From Pyrenophora tritici-repentis (lineage: Eukaryota; Ascomycota; Dothideomycetes; Pleosporales; Pleosporaceae), in the NCBI RefSeq assembly GCF_003171515.1, contig NC_089391.1, positions 868,001 to 932,000 on the forward strand: DNA of 64,000 nucleotides, written 5' to 3'. Within the stretch, counting starts at the first letter, position 1; every line of letters starts with the position of its first letter. The notes under the pieces were generated by a model. It had not been told where the DNA came from and did not search any database. It saw nothing but the letters and a program-made list of their open reading frames with translations. Below, piece by piece: positions 51,978 to 63,047 of the stretch. The translations under genes were made by a program, and so were the position numbers.

Positions 51978-52141
51978 TGTCAGATATAATGAGATATTGC
52001 ACAAAAGTGATGGATGTTGATGATTGTGTGTATTGTGTTCTGTCTATCGTGTGTCCGCGCTTGTGGCCCTCTTGAGGGGCGCACTGACCCTCTCTACGCT
52101 GATTGGTTGCTGCCAACGTCGAGTAACCCTGCTATCTGACA
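51978..52141 (-). repeat. Solo LTR-like repeat, inverted partner of 32317-32479
   Basis: 164 bp between TGTCAGATATAATG and GCTATCTGACA, flanked by the 5-bp duplication GCTCT (51973-51977 and 52142-52146). Nearly identical in reverse to 32317-32479. Confidence 0.8.
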
Positions 52142-52920
52142 GCTCTCACCGCGTCTCGACAATATTCAGTTCTCCTTTAAGCTAATTTAGACTTGTCAAA
52201 TAATAGCACTGTTGAAGATGAGAGCGTACAGACGCTGGGTCAGACTAGTGCGACCCGGCATCTATAAGAGCCAATGAGATCACAGGAAGGCTTGGCACCC
52301 CCTAGGTGTGCCCACAACCGTAGACAGAACCGAAACACAATCAATCATCAATATCATCAAGATTATTACCCATTTCATCAATATTCCAGATAAGAGTGAA
52401 TATCTGACACGCTTACGGCTTGTGATGGGCTAGAGCCCAGTTAGTGAATCCTCGATGATATCTCGGTCACGTGTGCGAGACGCACAGAGCAACCACACGC
52501 GTCCAAACAACGCTTAGACCATCCGCACAGTCCATAGGCAGAAGGTTATTCCGAGCCGCTCTCCGAATAACCTTTGGCACGAGATAGCCTGTAGTTCTCT
52601 TCTCCATCGAATACAACTCCAGTATACCTGTGCGATAGCTCCCTGAGCGTAGCCCCTTACAATCAAGGTTGTCAGTAATCAATATCTCATCAATATTGTT
52701 GTTTGATTTGTTTGATTCGGAGCCAACCAACTAACCAACAGTTAGCCACTGTATTTCTGTCAATCAATCAACCAATCTTGAGAACAAAATGTTGATAGGA
52801 TTGGTGTTGTTTGATAGTAAGCGAGGGAGGGGGATACCTAGGTGAGGCCTCTGGGATAGCTGCTCAACGACGAATTCTTAGTGTTGGATCTTGCTTACTA
52901 AGCCTACTCGCGTGTAAGTT
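52142..52920. other. Repeat debris, no gene
   Basis: Contains a TGTCAAATAATAG ... AATATCTGACA stretch (52194-52409) that may be another LTR without matching flanks, and GAGCGTAGCCCCTTACA (52645-52661), also found next to the repeat at 19154. Confidence 0.45.
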
Positions 52921-53107
52921 TGTCAGATTGAGGCGAGGTTTTGCTCCATGATCGAGCCGATGGTGGTTGGGGAAGGACATGAGACCCCCAAACCAGGGCT
53001 AGCGCCGGGACTTAGCACTGCCAAGCCCGAGGCGAGGCCACCTCCCACAGACAGAGCCGTAGACAGAGACAGACAATACACTTGATCCCATCCATAAAAA
53101 TCTGACA
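52921..53107 (+). repeat. Solo LTR of the TGTCAGATT family
   Basis: 187 bp, TGTCAGATTGAGG to AAATCTGACA, with the 5-bp duplication AAGTT (52916-52920 and 53108-53112). Confidence 0.85.
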
Positions 53108-53333
53108 AAGTTATATGACCTAGGTTCCATCCCATCTCTCACTCACTCCAGGCTAGTACGTACGAGGCTTAGCGCCCACAACGCTAGCTGGCAGAGACAT
53201 AGATCTCAATTCCTGTAGCACAATACACAACACGATTCACACATGTTCCATTCCTAGTGCTACTGACATCAGGCTTATAACATTTAACAACACCTTAATT
53301 TCTCGCGGCTCCGGCTTACTTTTAGCCTTATCC

Positions 53334-56013
53334 ATGCCCTCTATACCAGCAAAACGCAAGCCCGAGGCTGCCGAAGAAGCTGATACTCCCTTCAAGCGAG
53401 CACAACGTACGCGCAAACCTACGCTCAAGGCGCTGTTGGGTGACGGCAGCCAGCCAACCCAGCCGATAGAGCTGCCAGAAAGTACGCCGGATCCGCCTAC
53501 AGAGCCGCCTACAGAAGTTATCGAGCCGCCCACACGGGCTATTGAACCGCCATGTAAGCCTGTACAACAACCCGAGGAGCGCCCTCGGCGGGCATCACCA
53601 CTGCCTATTTTGGCTGCCTCACAAGCCTCTCGGCTCACTGATGAGCCAGCCTGGGAGTCGCAGTTAATGTTTGATAAGCCAGAGGACTCTATTGTACAGC
53701 CTTTAGCTTTCTCTAGCGCTGCCACTGAGGCTTCGGTGGAGGAGGATAGCGCTGTGAGCGTCGATTTTCGCGACTTTGAGGGCGTCGATTGGTCGCGATT
53801 AAAGGGGTTTGTCGCGCCGCTGAGCACTCCACGAGGCAAGGCAAGCTGGATTTTTCAACACGGCTGGCGTGTCTGGAAGGAGGGTACTCACCACCCAGAT
53901 GAGTTGTACTTTGTGTGCAAGTACTGTCATATTCATAAGCTACCTAATGGTGTACACCGAGTAACGAAGTCAACCACTGCCGCCAACGGGCACCTCCAGC
54001 TTGATAAACCTGGTCATCGGCTCAGCAAAGACGGTCCAATCCTAAGCAAACCTCTCCGCAAACATGGACAACAATCACTTCGTCAGGCAGCTCTAAGCGG
54101 TGTCAAATTTAGTCTAGAGGCGTACAAGACTATAGGAAACTTCGACGTACAAGAATTTCGGCAAGCAGCTGCGCTCTGGCTGGTCGACAACAACAGACCA
54201 CTCCGCGAGTTTGAGACGCCGGCTTTTCGCAAGATGATCAGGCTTGCTAATCCTGAGGCAGAGGCGGCGTTATGGAGGTCTCATAACAGCGTGTCAGCGT
54301 TCGTGATGAGGTTGTACAGTTGGCTACGACCTCAGGTGGTGCGCGCGTTGGCTGAAGCCGAGAGCAAGGTACATATAAGCTTCGATGGGTGGACGACAAA
54401 AGGCGGCAAACGTGGCTTCTTTTCTGTAGTTGCTCACTACGCCAACAGTAAGGGCGCGATAGTTGACCTACCCATCGCGCTGCCGCAGCTGGTGGGTGCC
54501 CACACTGGTGAGGCGATAGCTGACGCTGTAACCAAAATCCCTGCAATCCTTCAGCATCAATCGCAGCAAACTCGGCTACTTTGTGCTCGATAACGCTTAC
54601 AATAACGACACCGCTGTTAACAAACTCGCCGCGATGTACCACTTTTCTGCCTCCGATCGCCGCCTCCGCTGCGCTTGCCACATACTTAACCTTGTTGGCC
54701 AAACGATTATGTTCGGGAGGGATGCTGACGCGTATAACAACGCCCTGGAGAACACAAAGATGGAGGATTTTTACATGAAGGAGTGGCGGAAAGAAGGACC
54801 GCTTGGCGTGTATCTTGATATTATCAACTACATCAACCCGCCGAAGCAGTGGAGCATTTTTGAAGATTGCCAACGCGAGGCAGTTAACAGCATGCCCACA
54901 GGCGCCAGCGGCGGCACTCGCGAGCCAATTAAGCCGTGTGTTACACGTTGGAACAGCTATTACGACTGCTTTAAGCGCGGAGTTCAGCTCCAACAAGCTA
55001 TCAACGCATACGCCACGTACCACATTCGCGAGACTGAACAGGCTGACGAACAGGCAGCTATTAGAGGAAACAAGCTGCCTGATGTGCCGCGGTGGATGAG
55101 GTCAGACGGCCTTACGGCGGCTGACTGGGCGGTGATTACTGAGTACATGGCGATACTGCAGCCGCTCAAGTTTGCTACAGATCGCCTCCAAGGCCGCGGC
55201 AAGTGTGGCCGTTTTGGCGCACTCTACGAGGTCATCCCAGTATTTGAGAGTGTGATAACTGAGCTGGATGCACGCCTTCGGCCATACGAATCGGTCAACC
55301 ACGAGCCATCTGAGGCGCCCGAAAATCACATCCCGATCAACCTGCGAGCCGCGAGGCGAAAAGCGAGCAATTACTTTACTAAGATCCTCCAAAGTCCCAT
55401 TTACTACGCAGCTACGGCACTATATCCACGATATAAAACATACTCTAAGCGCTTCTGGCGCAACAAACCTACACAATTGAGCACCGCGCACGCGAAGTTT
55501 CTGCGGGTTTGGGCTGCCTACAAGCCTGCCGCTGCTGCCACAACACCAACCCCTGCGCCAAAACCTACCATGAGCAGCTTTGACGACGCTATCGACGCTA
55601 TACTAGATGAGGACGGCGAGCATACAATGGAGGTGGAGGATGAGTACGATAGCTGGTTAAAAGAGCCTATATGGACGTCTGATCAACACAAGGAGGGTCC
55701 AACAGCTGTACAGTACTGGTTATCGTTGAAGCCGAAGTATCCACATCTTTCACGATTGGCGATCGACGTGTTGACTATACCCGCCTCCAGCTCTGATTGT
55801 GAGCGCGTTTTTGCGGGAACTGGCGATATAATTGAGCCACAAAGGCGGAAAATTGGCGCGCAGTTACTGGCTGCTTTGGTGTGCTTGCAACGGTGGACTC
55901 GTGCAGGTTTTACAACACCAAGCACGACAACAGCAGCAAAGCATACTGATGAGGAGCTCACGGAAGAGTTTGCGATAGGAACGTGGGAAGAGCCGCCTGC
56001 AGAATTGTCATAG
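53334..56013 (+). pseudogene. hAT transposase with one frameshift
   Basis: ATG 53334 opens a Pro-rich N terminus (TEPPTEVIEPPTRAIEPP). Then come a BED-type zinc finger (WIFQHGWRVWKEG ... FVCKYCHIHKLP ... NGHLQLDKPGHRL), KVHISFDGWTTKGGKRGFFS of the catalytic core, and a change of frame near 54535-54541. After this the other frame continues LGYFVLDNAYNNDTAV, LRCACHILNLVGQTI, CVTRWNSYYDCFKRGV, NLRAARRKASNYFTK and the dimerisation block LSRLAIDVLTIPASSSDCERVF. One extra C in the run ATCCCTGC explains the shift; otherwise about 890 codons are intact. It could be a very young lesion or a sequencing error. Terminal repeats were not identified. The relic at 32.5-33.5 kb is the same family. Confidence 0.85.
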
Positions 56014-56537
56014 AAACGTCCCTTCAGAACCTTAAGTCTATCAATATTCAATCAATCAAGCAACCAAAAATTGGCTCTTCAGTCTCATCAACTCAAACAA
56101 ACAAACTGTAACCCTAAGAAATGAGCTAATCAATCAACATCTACGCCTCAAATGTTGGTTGTTTTGTTTGTTGACTTCTCTGCTTACAATGACACCAGGG
56201 CACTAGCGTGGTCCGTGCTAGGGCACTAGGGCTCTAGGCACTAAGGCTCTAAACTATTATAATAGCGCGTATGCGCTGGCGATAGTCACTAATTAGAGTA
56301 AGTTAGCCTTACCTGCACCTATCTTCTTCGCTTACAATAGTGGAGAAGGCATGTCACAGTAGACGCGGGCTTGATAAGCTTATTTCATACAAGTCGATTC
56401 TTATTGAGCCGAACAATGTTGGCTTTGAAACAGAGGGTATTTGAGATCCGCCGATACGTCTTGGAGCTCTCCCATTAACCCAGCACAGCCACTTCAACCT
56501 AAACCGCAACAATTAATTTGTATTCTTAAACTTTACT
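56014..56537. other. 3' flank of the hAT gene, AT-rich
   Basis: Rich in CAATCAATC-type words (56040-56150) and, near 56195-56255, several GGGCACTAG / GGCTCTA repeats that may be subterminal sites of the hAT element. No gene. Confidence 0.4.
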
Positions 56538-56897
56538 ATGCTACTACAAACCCTAAGCCTATATGCGTTTTCTGCTTTCGCGGCAGTTGCGCAAGGCGTG
56601 AATATTCCACTAGATGCACGGCAAGAGTACAAAACTGCGTATTACGCACAAAAGTGCCAAACGGTTGAAGATCACTGGTGTTGGCAAGCCGGGTTACCCA
56701 AAGAGCAGACACATACAGTCGGTTACACGTGTTCGGTCTATTCGTAAGAAGAATCCAATGTCTAACCCCGAACGCTCTATTAACCTGTGAAAAGAGCCGC
56801 AAAAGGCGGAAGCTCGCTTGGACCTATGTGCGAGGAAAGTTCGATTGCGACTTGTCCATGTCCCGATGGTTCTCGGGGTGTATGGCTCGCAGCGTAA
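56538..56897 (+). CDS. Small secreted protein, six cysteines, 102 residues
   Basis: Two exons: 56538-56743 and 56795-56897, with a 51-bp intron (donor GTAAGA, branch TCTAACC, acceptor AAAAG). The signal peptide is MLLQTLSLYAFSAFAAVAQG. The mature part of about 82 residues has six cysteines (QKCQT, DHWCWQ, YTCSV, PMCEE, ATCPCP). Without splicing the frame ends after three cysteines, so the intron model makes better sense. No family recognised. Candidate effector or antimicrobial-type protein by size and cysteine content (inference). An antisense frame with two hydrophobic stretches (56824-57123) overlaps exon 2 and is probably chance. Confidence 0.6.
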
Positions 56898-57792
56898 GCA
56901 TTGTCTTCATACCCGAACGTTTTATAGCTACAATTACTGACAGAAAGAAAGTAATTATCAGGATTACAGGTGCGGCTGTGGTAAACCGAAGTTTTAAACA
57001 GGGCATGGCCAGAGGGTGAGCTGATGCTGGGTATACGTACGCTGGTGACATCGTGTCAGCGTGAGCACAGGCAATGATCAGGATGATTGTTACGGATCCA
57101 TAGACCCAGTCCATGGCCCCCATATCGATAAGATCCTTATCTTATCGTACTACGAACCCATATTCGGGTCTACAACGTAAATAGCTCCATAGCTTGTATC
57201 TTGTCAAATCCAATCTTTCTCCTCTCTCCCGATCGATCCCTCACAGGTATAATATTAAGGTGCTTATCTAATATAGGCTAGCTAACTGTCGCACACTATT
57301 TGATTAGCACTAGCGTGCTATGTCAACACCCTTTTCGGGCGAAGAACTCAGATCAGCGCATTCGCCAGATCACAGACCTGGAATCGTTAGAGACCAATGG
57401 ATTGAGGCTGGCGGAACCGCGTAGATCACTAGCGGAGCATGGCGGAGTGTCATATGATGGGTCTTTTCCTCATCTTTGCGATATCTCTTGCACCCGAGTA
57501 CTGGTTCGAGAAGTTGCGATGCTTAATGCTAGTGAGCGCAAATGCATGATCATCTAGAGTCTGTGGTCGAGAGCAGAAACATGGTGCTTCCCTGAACCTG
57601 CCCAACTTCCCTCACACGTGAGAACACTGATATTTGTCTGTACTTCTGCATCTAAATTGCAAAATACAATATCTATGCCAATGCTTTGTGTACACAGGAC
57701 CTTCTACCCCAAGCGGCCGGTTTGTTGATTGATGCAGCCTCGCCCAAATGACCAAGCGTTGGGCTGGAATGAGGGATCAGGTTCCACTATCT
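56898..57792. other. Intergenic, nothing recognised
   Basis: Only short frames. It is shared 3' sequence between a rightward secreted-protein gene and a leftward membrane-protein gene. Confidence 0.4.
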
Positions 57793-59082
57793 TCACTTTG
57801 AAGGATATGGTATATCGACTTTCCTATTCGTCGTTCGTGCATGGTCTTCCACAATCCTATTGACCATCTGACGACCGTAAGCCACAGATTCAACCTCGTC
57901 TACAACTAAAGAGACCCAGACTTTGGCGTTGCCGCTTTGCAAACACACTTCTTTTCCGTCTTGCAATAGCCGCGCAATTCGCTCTTCAGTCCGAGCAGTA
58001 CCACCCAAGCCAAATAGTCGCGATATGTGCATGAACAAGATGGCGAATACTTGGTAGCCAAGCCAAAGGTACTGGGTGTTGGGGTCCATCCATAAGAGGG
58101 CAATAAGTCCAGCTGGAAAGTAAAGAATGAATACGTATATCAGTATGATGCCGCAAACCTCTCGAAATCTATCGTAGTGCGTCTCACGAAGGGGGTGTCC
58201 GTAGTGTCTGAAAAAGGGCAGAATGAGCGCGGCTTGCCCTTTGAGTAAAACGAAGCCTATACTGGGAGAGAGAACTTCGTATATCTCCGTCGGCTCTGCG
58301 TCAGCCTCTGAAGTAGCCCTGGCTATATCACCCGATCTTTGCAGTAGTCGTGTAGACGTTGGGTTTTGGTGTGGCTCTGGGAGCGGCACCAATGTTTCGC
58401 GACGAACCGCTACTAACAGAGAAATGAACTTCACCACCAGCGGAAGAACAAGTAGCCCCGATAGCCAGAAGGCCCTTTGCCATGTACCAATGATCACAGC
58501 GAAGACGATGGTGCTCAGCTCGCTGAACACGACGCCTAGAATTGTGTCCATGGTCACTTCGTCCTCGCAAACGCTCACAACATTTCCGTCGGAGCCAGTC
58601 AACTTGTCCGAAAATGAAAGAGTAAAAAGCAACTGCTTTGCTCTACTCATCGGTGGCTGTTTCGGCAACGACTCGTTCGATCCCCATCGCCTGTCGTGGT
58701 ATGCGCATTGTTCTCTTCCTCCCTGATCTATCATCTTCAGGACCTCCACCCAAAACCCATTGCGAATCTCATGGTCCCCATCGCTAGTAGTGCGATTGAT
58801 GTAATCGGCCTTGTTGTTGTGGTAAAATGCTGTCCCCAGCATATGTCCCCGCCTTGCCCCCCGGTACAACCCATTCTCTCTGATGGCGTCTAGGGTCTCA
58901 AGGGCGGCTTTGTGCAACGGGCCGCCCATGGGCATCGTCAGCGCGCTGAGGAATAGGGTTCGCGGGGTGGCATAGTTGTAGAATCGCGGGGCCCAGAGTA
59001 GCCGCTCGAAGGCGGTGGGCTCGGCGACTTCGGCGCCCACGTAACCGATGACAGAGCCAAGAGCGCCTGCAACCGCTGTCAT
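57793..59082 (-). CDS. Multi-pass membrane protein, paralogue 1
   Basis: 430 codons from ATG 59082. A possible alternative is a 5' exon at 59215 with a signal-like start (MAQLSHVVAVIPLVLAIG) joined by an intron (about 59155-59076) that keeps the frame. Shared with the neighbour at 60.6 kb: IGYVGAE, FERLLW then RFYN, MPMGGPLHKAALETLD, ENGLYRG, GHMLGTAF, FFRHYGHPLR, QYLWLGYQ. Hydrophobic segments lie near residues 190-250 (ILGVVFSELSTIVFAVIIGT; LSGLLVLPLVVKFISLLVAV), 330-350 (IILIYVFILYFPAGLIALLW) and 360-380. I do not recognise the family. Divergent from its paralogue, 1.5 kb away. Confidence 0.75.
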   Translation of the reverse strand: MTAVAGALGSVIGYVGAEVAEPTAFERLLWAPRFYNYATPRTLFLSALTMPMGGPLHKAALETLDAIRENGLYRGARRGHMLGTAFYHNNKADYINRTTSDGDHEIRNGFWVEVLKMIDQGGREQCAYHDRRWGSNESLPKQPPMSRAKQLLFTLSFSDKLTGSDGNVVSVCEDEVTMDTILGVVFSELSTIVFAVIIGTWQRAFWLSGLLVLPLVVKFISLLVAVRRETLVPLPEPHQNPTSTRLLQRSGDIARATSEADAEPTEIYEVLSPSIGFVLLKGQAALILPFFRHYGHPLRETHYDRFREVCGIILIYVFILYFPAGLIALLWMDPNTQYLWLGYQVFAILFMHISRLFGLGGTARTEERIARLLQDGKEVCLQSGNAKVWVSLVVDEVESVAYGRQMVNRIVEDHARTTNRKVDIPYPSK

Positions 59083-60581
59083 GTTGCTGGTTCTTCGTGA
59101 TGCTCGCGGAAGATAGTGCGATGCATCGAAATGGGGAATTTGGGAAGATATTACAATTATAGCCAATAGCCAAAACTAAAGGGATCACCGCGACGACATG
59201 TGAGAGCTGCGCCATCTGCGCGTCAGCAACTGCAGTGCCTGGGGCTGCTAAGCCTTCTCAGCAGCCACCACATAGGCCGGTGGTTGCGACTGGATCTGAG
59301 TGAGTATCTTGCGTAATCTGTTATAGCACAACCTGGATGCTGACCTTTCCTCGAGCTCTAAATCTCCTTATGCAGCCTCAGCGAGTCGCGAAACGAAGTT
59401 GACTGCCTGGGTTGTGCACGCCCTAGATAACCGGTGGTGAATCGAGCTGAACCGATACCACGTCGCCTGCAGGCAGACGAGAAGTGTATCGCTACCGGCT
59501 TGATTTTCTCCAAAGTACATACATTGATTCTGCACTGGTTTGCAGCCATGCAGCCACGCGGTGGCGGCGGTGCCGCGGATGCGACTGCTTTTTCAACATT
59601 CCGCCACCAGAATTCCTTCTGACAATAACTGCACGACACCATCTTCTTGGTGGTAACGAGGTCGATCGCCAGGCATTTTTCCCATCCATGTCTCGAAAAC
59701 GCCGTCGTCGCTTGGCTGATCCTATTCTAGGCGTAGTAACGCGCACACGGTAACATCGTGTGCGTGGTTGGGAGGAAGCTGTAAGGCGTGTCGGGAGCAT
59801 GTTCAACACTGTGGTGCATTAGATGTAAGCGAGCAGGACTAGTTATGCTCGTGGGTTTACTAATATGTGGGGAGACGGTGGGATCTTCAGGCAAAGCTGA
59901 GGTCATAGGCGATAATATGTGCTCTTAAGATCCGGGTACACAAAACAGGTGGGGGCGCAAGGCTGACATCGGGAGACTCACGAAAGATAAAACCGTGCTT
60001 GACAAGGCCGAAGCCTTGCGAAACGTCTACCTAAGGTCAAAGAACTCCAAGTTCTTGATTAAAGTAAGTGCACCTTCATTTATCCGTGGCGTGATCAATT
60101 GTAGAAGAGCGTTTGGAAGTGCTTACTCTCACTGCGATTCATTATGTGCTTCCACGTTATGGACAGGAGGCAATTATGAGCTTGCTAATGGTTCACCGGT
60201 CTTCGCTGGCAACACTTCCAAGAATGCTGCGCCTCCATGCTGCATTCTAGCGAGACGCAAGGCAAATGCACAAATAGGTGGGGCAAAGTTCGTGCCTAGG
60301 CAAACTGAGGGCTTACTATACGTTACGCCTCGTAATTGGCAGACCGCCTCAGACCACATGTTCATGACGATGTCCGTTGTGATACCAACTCACTTCAACC
60401 ACTTAAAAGGGGTTTCCCGCGCAGCCACAAGGTCCTTCATATGCAGCAACTCCAGCATCTTCTCGTCATCTTGCAGCTACCAAGTGTTCAGCACGCTTCA
60501 TTGGCCTTTCTCTAGCGAACTTTGTTGCCCTCTACAGCCTCCCATCGCTGCAATCCTTCGGACACCCGTCAAAGTCTTCCC
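59083..60581. promoter_or_regulatory. Divergent intergenic region of the two membrane-protein genes
   Basis: 1.5 kb between divergent paralogues. Open frames here (for example 59995-60597 rightward, 59492-59809 leftward) lack domain-like content. No regulatory site can be named. Confidence 0.4.
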
Positions 60582-62015
60582 ATGGCTTACTGGTTAAGTT
60601 CAAAGTTCAGCCAGAGCTCCTTCTCTGATGCTGCTTCTTATCGATATCCGTATCCAATAAGCGATATGCCACCGCTTCTGCAAGGAAATGGTGCGATTCC
60701 CTCGTTCTCGGAACAGACTTCGATTCTGAGTGCTTTGGGCACACTCATCGGCTACATCGGAGCGGAGGCTGCGACTGACCAGGTTTTCGAACGTCTGCTA
60801 TGGCCACAAAGGTTCTGGAATGGCTTCAGTATATACCATGCGCTTCAAGTGGCAATGTTCATGCCAATGGGCGGTCCCCTCCACCGAGCTGCTTTACATA
60901 CGCTAGACAAGTTCTTTGAGAATGGGCTCTTCAAAGGAGATAAGATGGGACATATGCTGGGCACCGCCTTTTTCAGAAACTCCGGATGGTCTTATGCTGT
61001 CTGGTACAATGGTCAACAAGAGTCGACGGAACTTGTACGCAACGGACTGTGGATTCGAGCGGCTTCACTTCTACCCATCCCAATTGAGAAGCAGCAAAAG
61101 GGCCTCGAAACTGGACGACCAGTCAGAGCAAGGACTACACTAAACACGTTGGTCCTGGATTATACCACCAGTCCATTGCCTAAGAAGGATAACGCTGTAT
61201 CGCAAGAGACCAAGGGACTATCATTGAAGATCTTCTTTGCCCTTCTGGTGTCTGAGTTTAGTGGCGTTTTAGCAGGCGTAACCGTTGCGGTGGTATGGAG
61301 ATCTTGGTTCGCCTGGCTTTGGTTCGCCCCGCTTCTTTTGAAATGGACCAGTGCAATATTCGCCGTTGCAAGAGAGGATCTTGCTCCCAAAGTAGTGCCA
61401 AGCGCTCCAGCGGCAACAGAGCGCACCAAACTATTCGAAATCCTTCACCCACAACAGGGCATATTCCTGATCGAGGGCAATGAATCTACCGTTCTCCAGT
61501 TCTTCAGACACTACGGACACCCAGTCAGAAGTCGGACACGGGAGCGTGCGCAATTCGCCATCATCATCTGCTTTGGACTCATGTTCCCAGTTGGACTCGT
61601 CAGCTCTATTATCTGGATGCCGACGTCGATGCAGTACCTGTGGTTAGGTTATCAACTTTACGCTACGCTCGCAATGTACGTATACCGGTATACGAACAGT
61701 CACATTTGGGCAACGACCGAAGAGGCCTTGGCGGCTAAGTTCAAGGAGGCGGGTTTTAAGCGCTCAACTGAGAAATCTGCTAAAGCGGAGCCAATCTATC
61801 TAGACGGCGGAAATGGCAACATTTTGTCAGCAACGTTGATGACTACGTATCACAATAGTTTCGGGTCAGCTAGGGACGCGGCTAAAGCACATCTCCAATC
61901 GACTACATCCGTACCGAGAAAGACGTCTAGAGAATCTTCCAAGACACTCAGTCCGTCGGACTTGGACTCAGTCAACCCATCTGATAATTGGAGGACGTCG
62001 CTTGAAAAGGAGTAG
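60582..62015 (+). CDS. Multi-pass membrane protein, paralogue 2
   Basis: 477 codons from ATG 60582 (MAYWLSSKFSQSS); an inner ATG at 60666 is possible. Same motifs as paralogue 1 in the same order: IGYIGAE, FERLLWPQRFWN, MPMGGPLHRAALHTLD, ENGLFKGDKMGHMLGTAF, FFRHYGHPVR, QYLWLGYQ. Membrane segments lie near residues 240-290 (IFFALLVSEFSGVLAGVTVA; LWFAPLLLKWTSAIFAVA), 350-375 (AIIICFGLMFPVGLVSSIIW) and 380-395. The C-terminal tail of about 60 residues is Ser/Lys-rich and is not present in paralogue 1. Function unknown. The pair probably arose by an inverted duplication. Confidence 0.8.
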   Translation: MAYWLSSKFSQSSFSDAASYRYPYPISDMPPLLQGNGAIPSFSEQTSILSALGTLIGYIGAEAATDQVFERLLWPQRFWNGFSIYHALQVAMFMPMGGPLHRAALHTLDKFFENGLFKGDKMGHMLGTAFFRNSGWSYAVWYNGQQESTELVRNGLWIRAASLLPIPIEKQQKGLETGRPVRARTTLNTLVLDYTTSPLPKKDNAVSQETKGLSLKIFFALLVSEFSGVLAGVTVAVVWRSWFAWLWFAPLLLKWTSAIFAVAREDLAPKVVPSAPAATERTKLFEILHPQQGIFLIEGNESTVLQFFRHYGHPVRSRTRERAQFAIIICFGLMFPVGLVSSIIWMPTSMQYLWLGYQLYATLAMYVYRYTNSHIWATTEEALAAKFKEAGFKRSTEKSAKAEPIYLDGGNGNILSATLMTTYHNSFGSARDAAKAHLQSTTSVPRKTSRESSKTLSPSDLDSVNPSDNWRTSLEKE

Positions 62016-62179
62016 CTGATCGCGTAAAGTCTATATCTTTGGTACCAGAACGGCCGTACGAATAACTTGGGGCGTTTGCGAGTGCGAAACAGCGCGTGCT
62101 CGCCTGATCAACACAGTATGGGATATAATTCGCCCTTATCATAGTCTTTTCGTGTTCAGCGGATAGTTTTCTTCGTGAT

Positions 62180-62332
62180 TGTAACGGTTTGGGCCTTGCC
62201 AAGATCCACTTGAGTGAGAGTTGGGTACGGCTATCGCTACCACACTTTCTCATCACACACACCTATATAGCTGCAGTTCCTCAATAGCTACACAATGCAA
62301 CGCAGTCCTCCTCCTCTCCTCACCTCGTTACA
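62180..62332 (+). repeat. Solo LTR of the TGTAACG family
   Basis: 153 bp, TGTAACGGTTTGGGC to CTCGTTACA, similar along its length to the copy at 11436-11591. Flanks GTGAT and GTAAT are a one-mismatch 5-bp duplication. Confidence 0.75.
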
Positions 62333-63047
62333 GTAATTCAACTATCACACTCTCGACTGCTACACGTCCTTTTGCGCAATCTCCGTTCACTAATCCTAAG
62401 CGCGCCCGAAGACTTACTGTGCCTAACATAGATGCTACGAGAACCCTATAAAACGCTAGCTATCATACCCTAGTACTATCAAATTATCACTGCAGTATGA
62501 AGTTCTAGGCTATCTGAATATTGCTAATTTTATCGAGATATTGAAAGGTTAGCTGGGACTCTGAATATCACGTCTTGGATATTCTACCTACAACTACTTG
62601 GATCGACTTTAGGAACAAGCTGCACTACAAAGAGTATCCTACAATGGACGAAAGTAACCTTAGGTGCAGTATCGAACCAAAAAAGCCACTCTCCCTTCCT
62701 ATCCAATCCAAAAGGCAGATCTGTTTTGTCATGTTGGTTCGCCGTTACACTGCATGATGCTTTACTCGATGCTTCTTCTAGATGGCCGTCTTATCTTGTG
62801 GCTGTAGGTCAGCGTGGGCTCTGTGTTACGTGAACACGAATCACGCTGCTGTGTAACACAGAGCCTTGTAGTCAATGGCTGTCATCAGTGCGAGGGCTTA
62901 GCTCTACGGCACGCGATCGGTCACCAACCAGTCTCGTCGCGACACCCAACTAAAAACTGCGTTCGAAAGCTAACGTGAGATCTGTTTCGACCTCCAGAAT
63001 AACATCCCATCGAGCAATCAAGCACACCAACCACGCTACCGGAACGG
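62333..63047. other. Intergenic, nothing recognised
   Basis: Contains an inverted word pair, GCTCTGTGTTACGTG (62819-62833) and TGTAACACAGAGC (62852-62864), that could form a hairpin. No gene. Confidence 0.4.

Noticed and set aside
56824..57123. Leftward 99-codon frame with two hydrophobic stretches
   Set aside because: It overlaps the second exon of the better supported, spliced secreted-protein gene and has no supporting motif.
59358..60597. Several 60-200 codon frames between the two membrane-protein genes
   Set aside because: Low-complexity or irregular composition, no splice-supported extension and no conserved motif.
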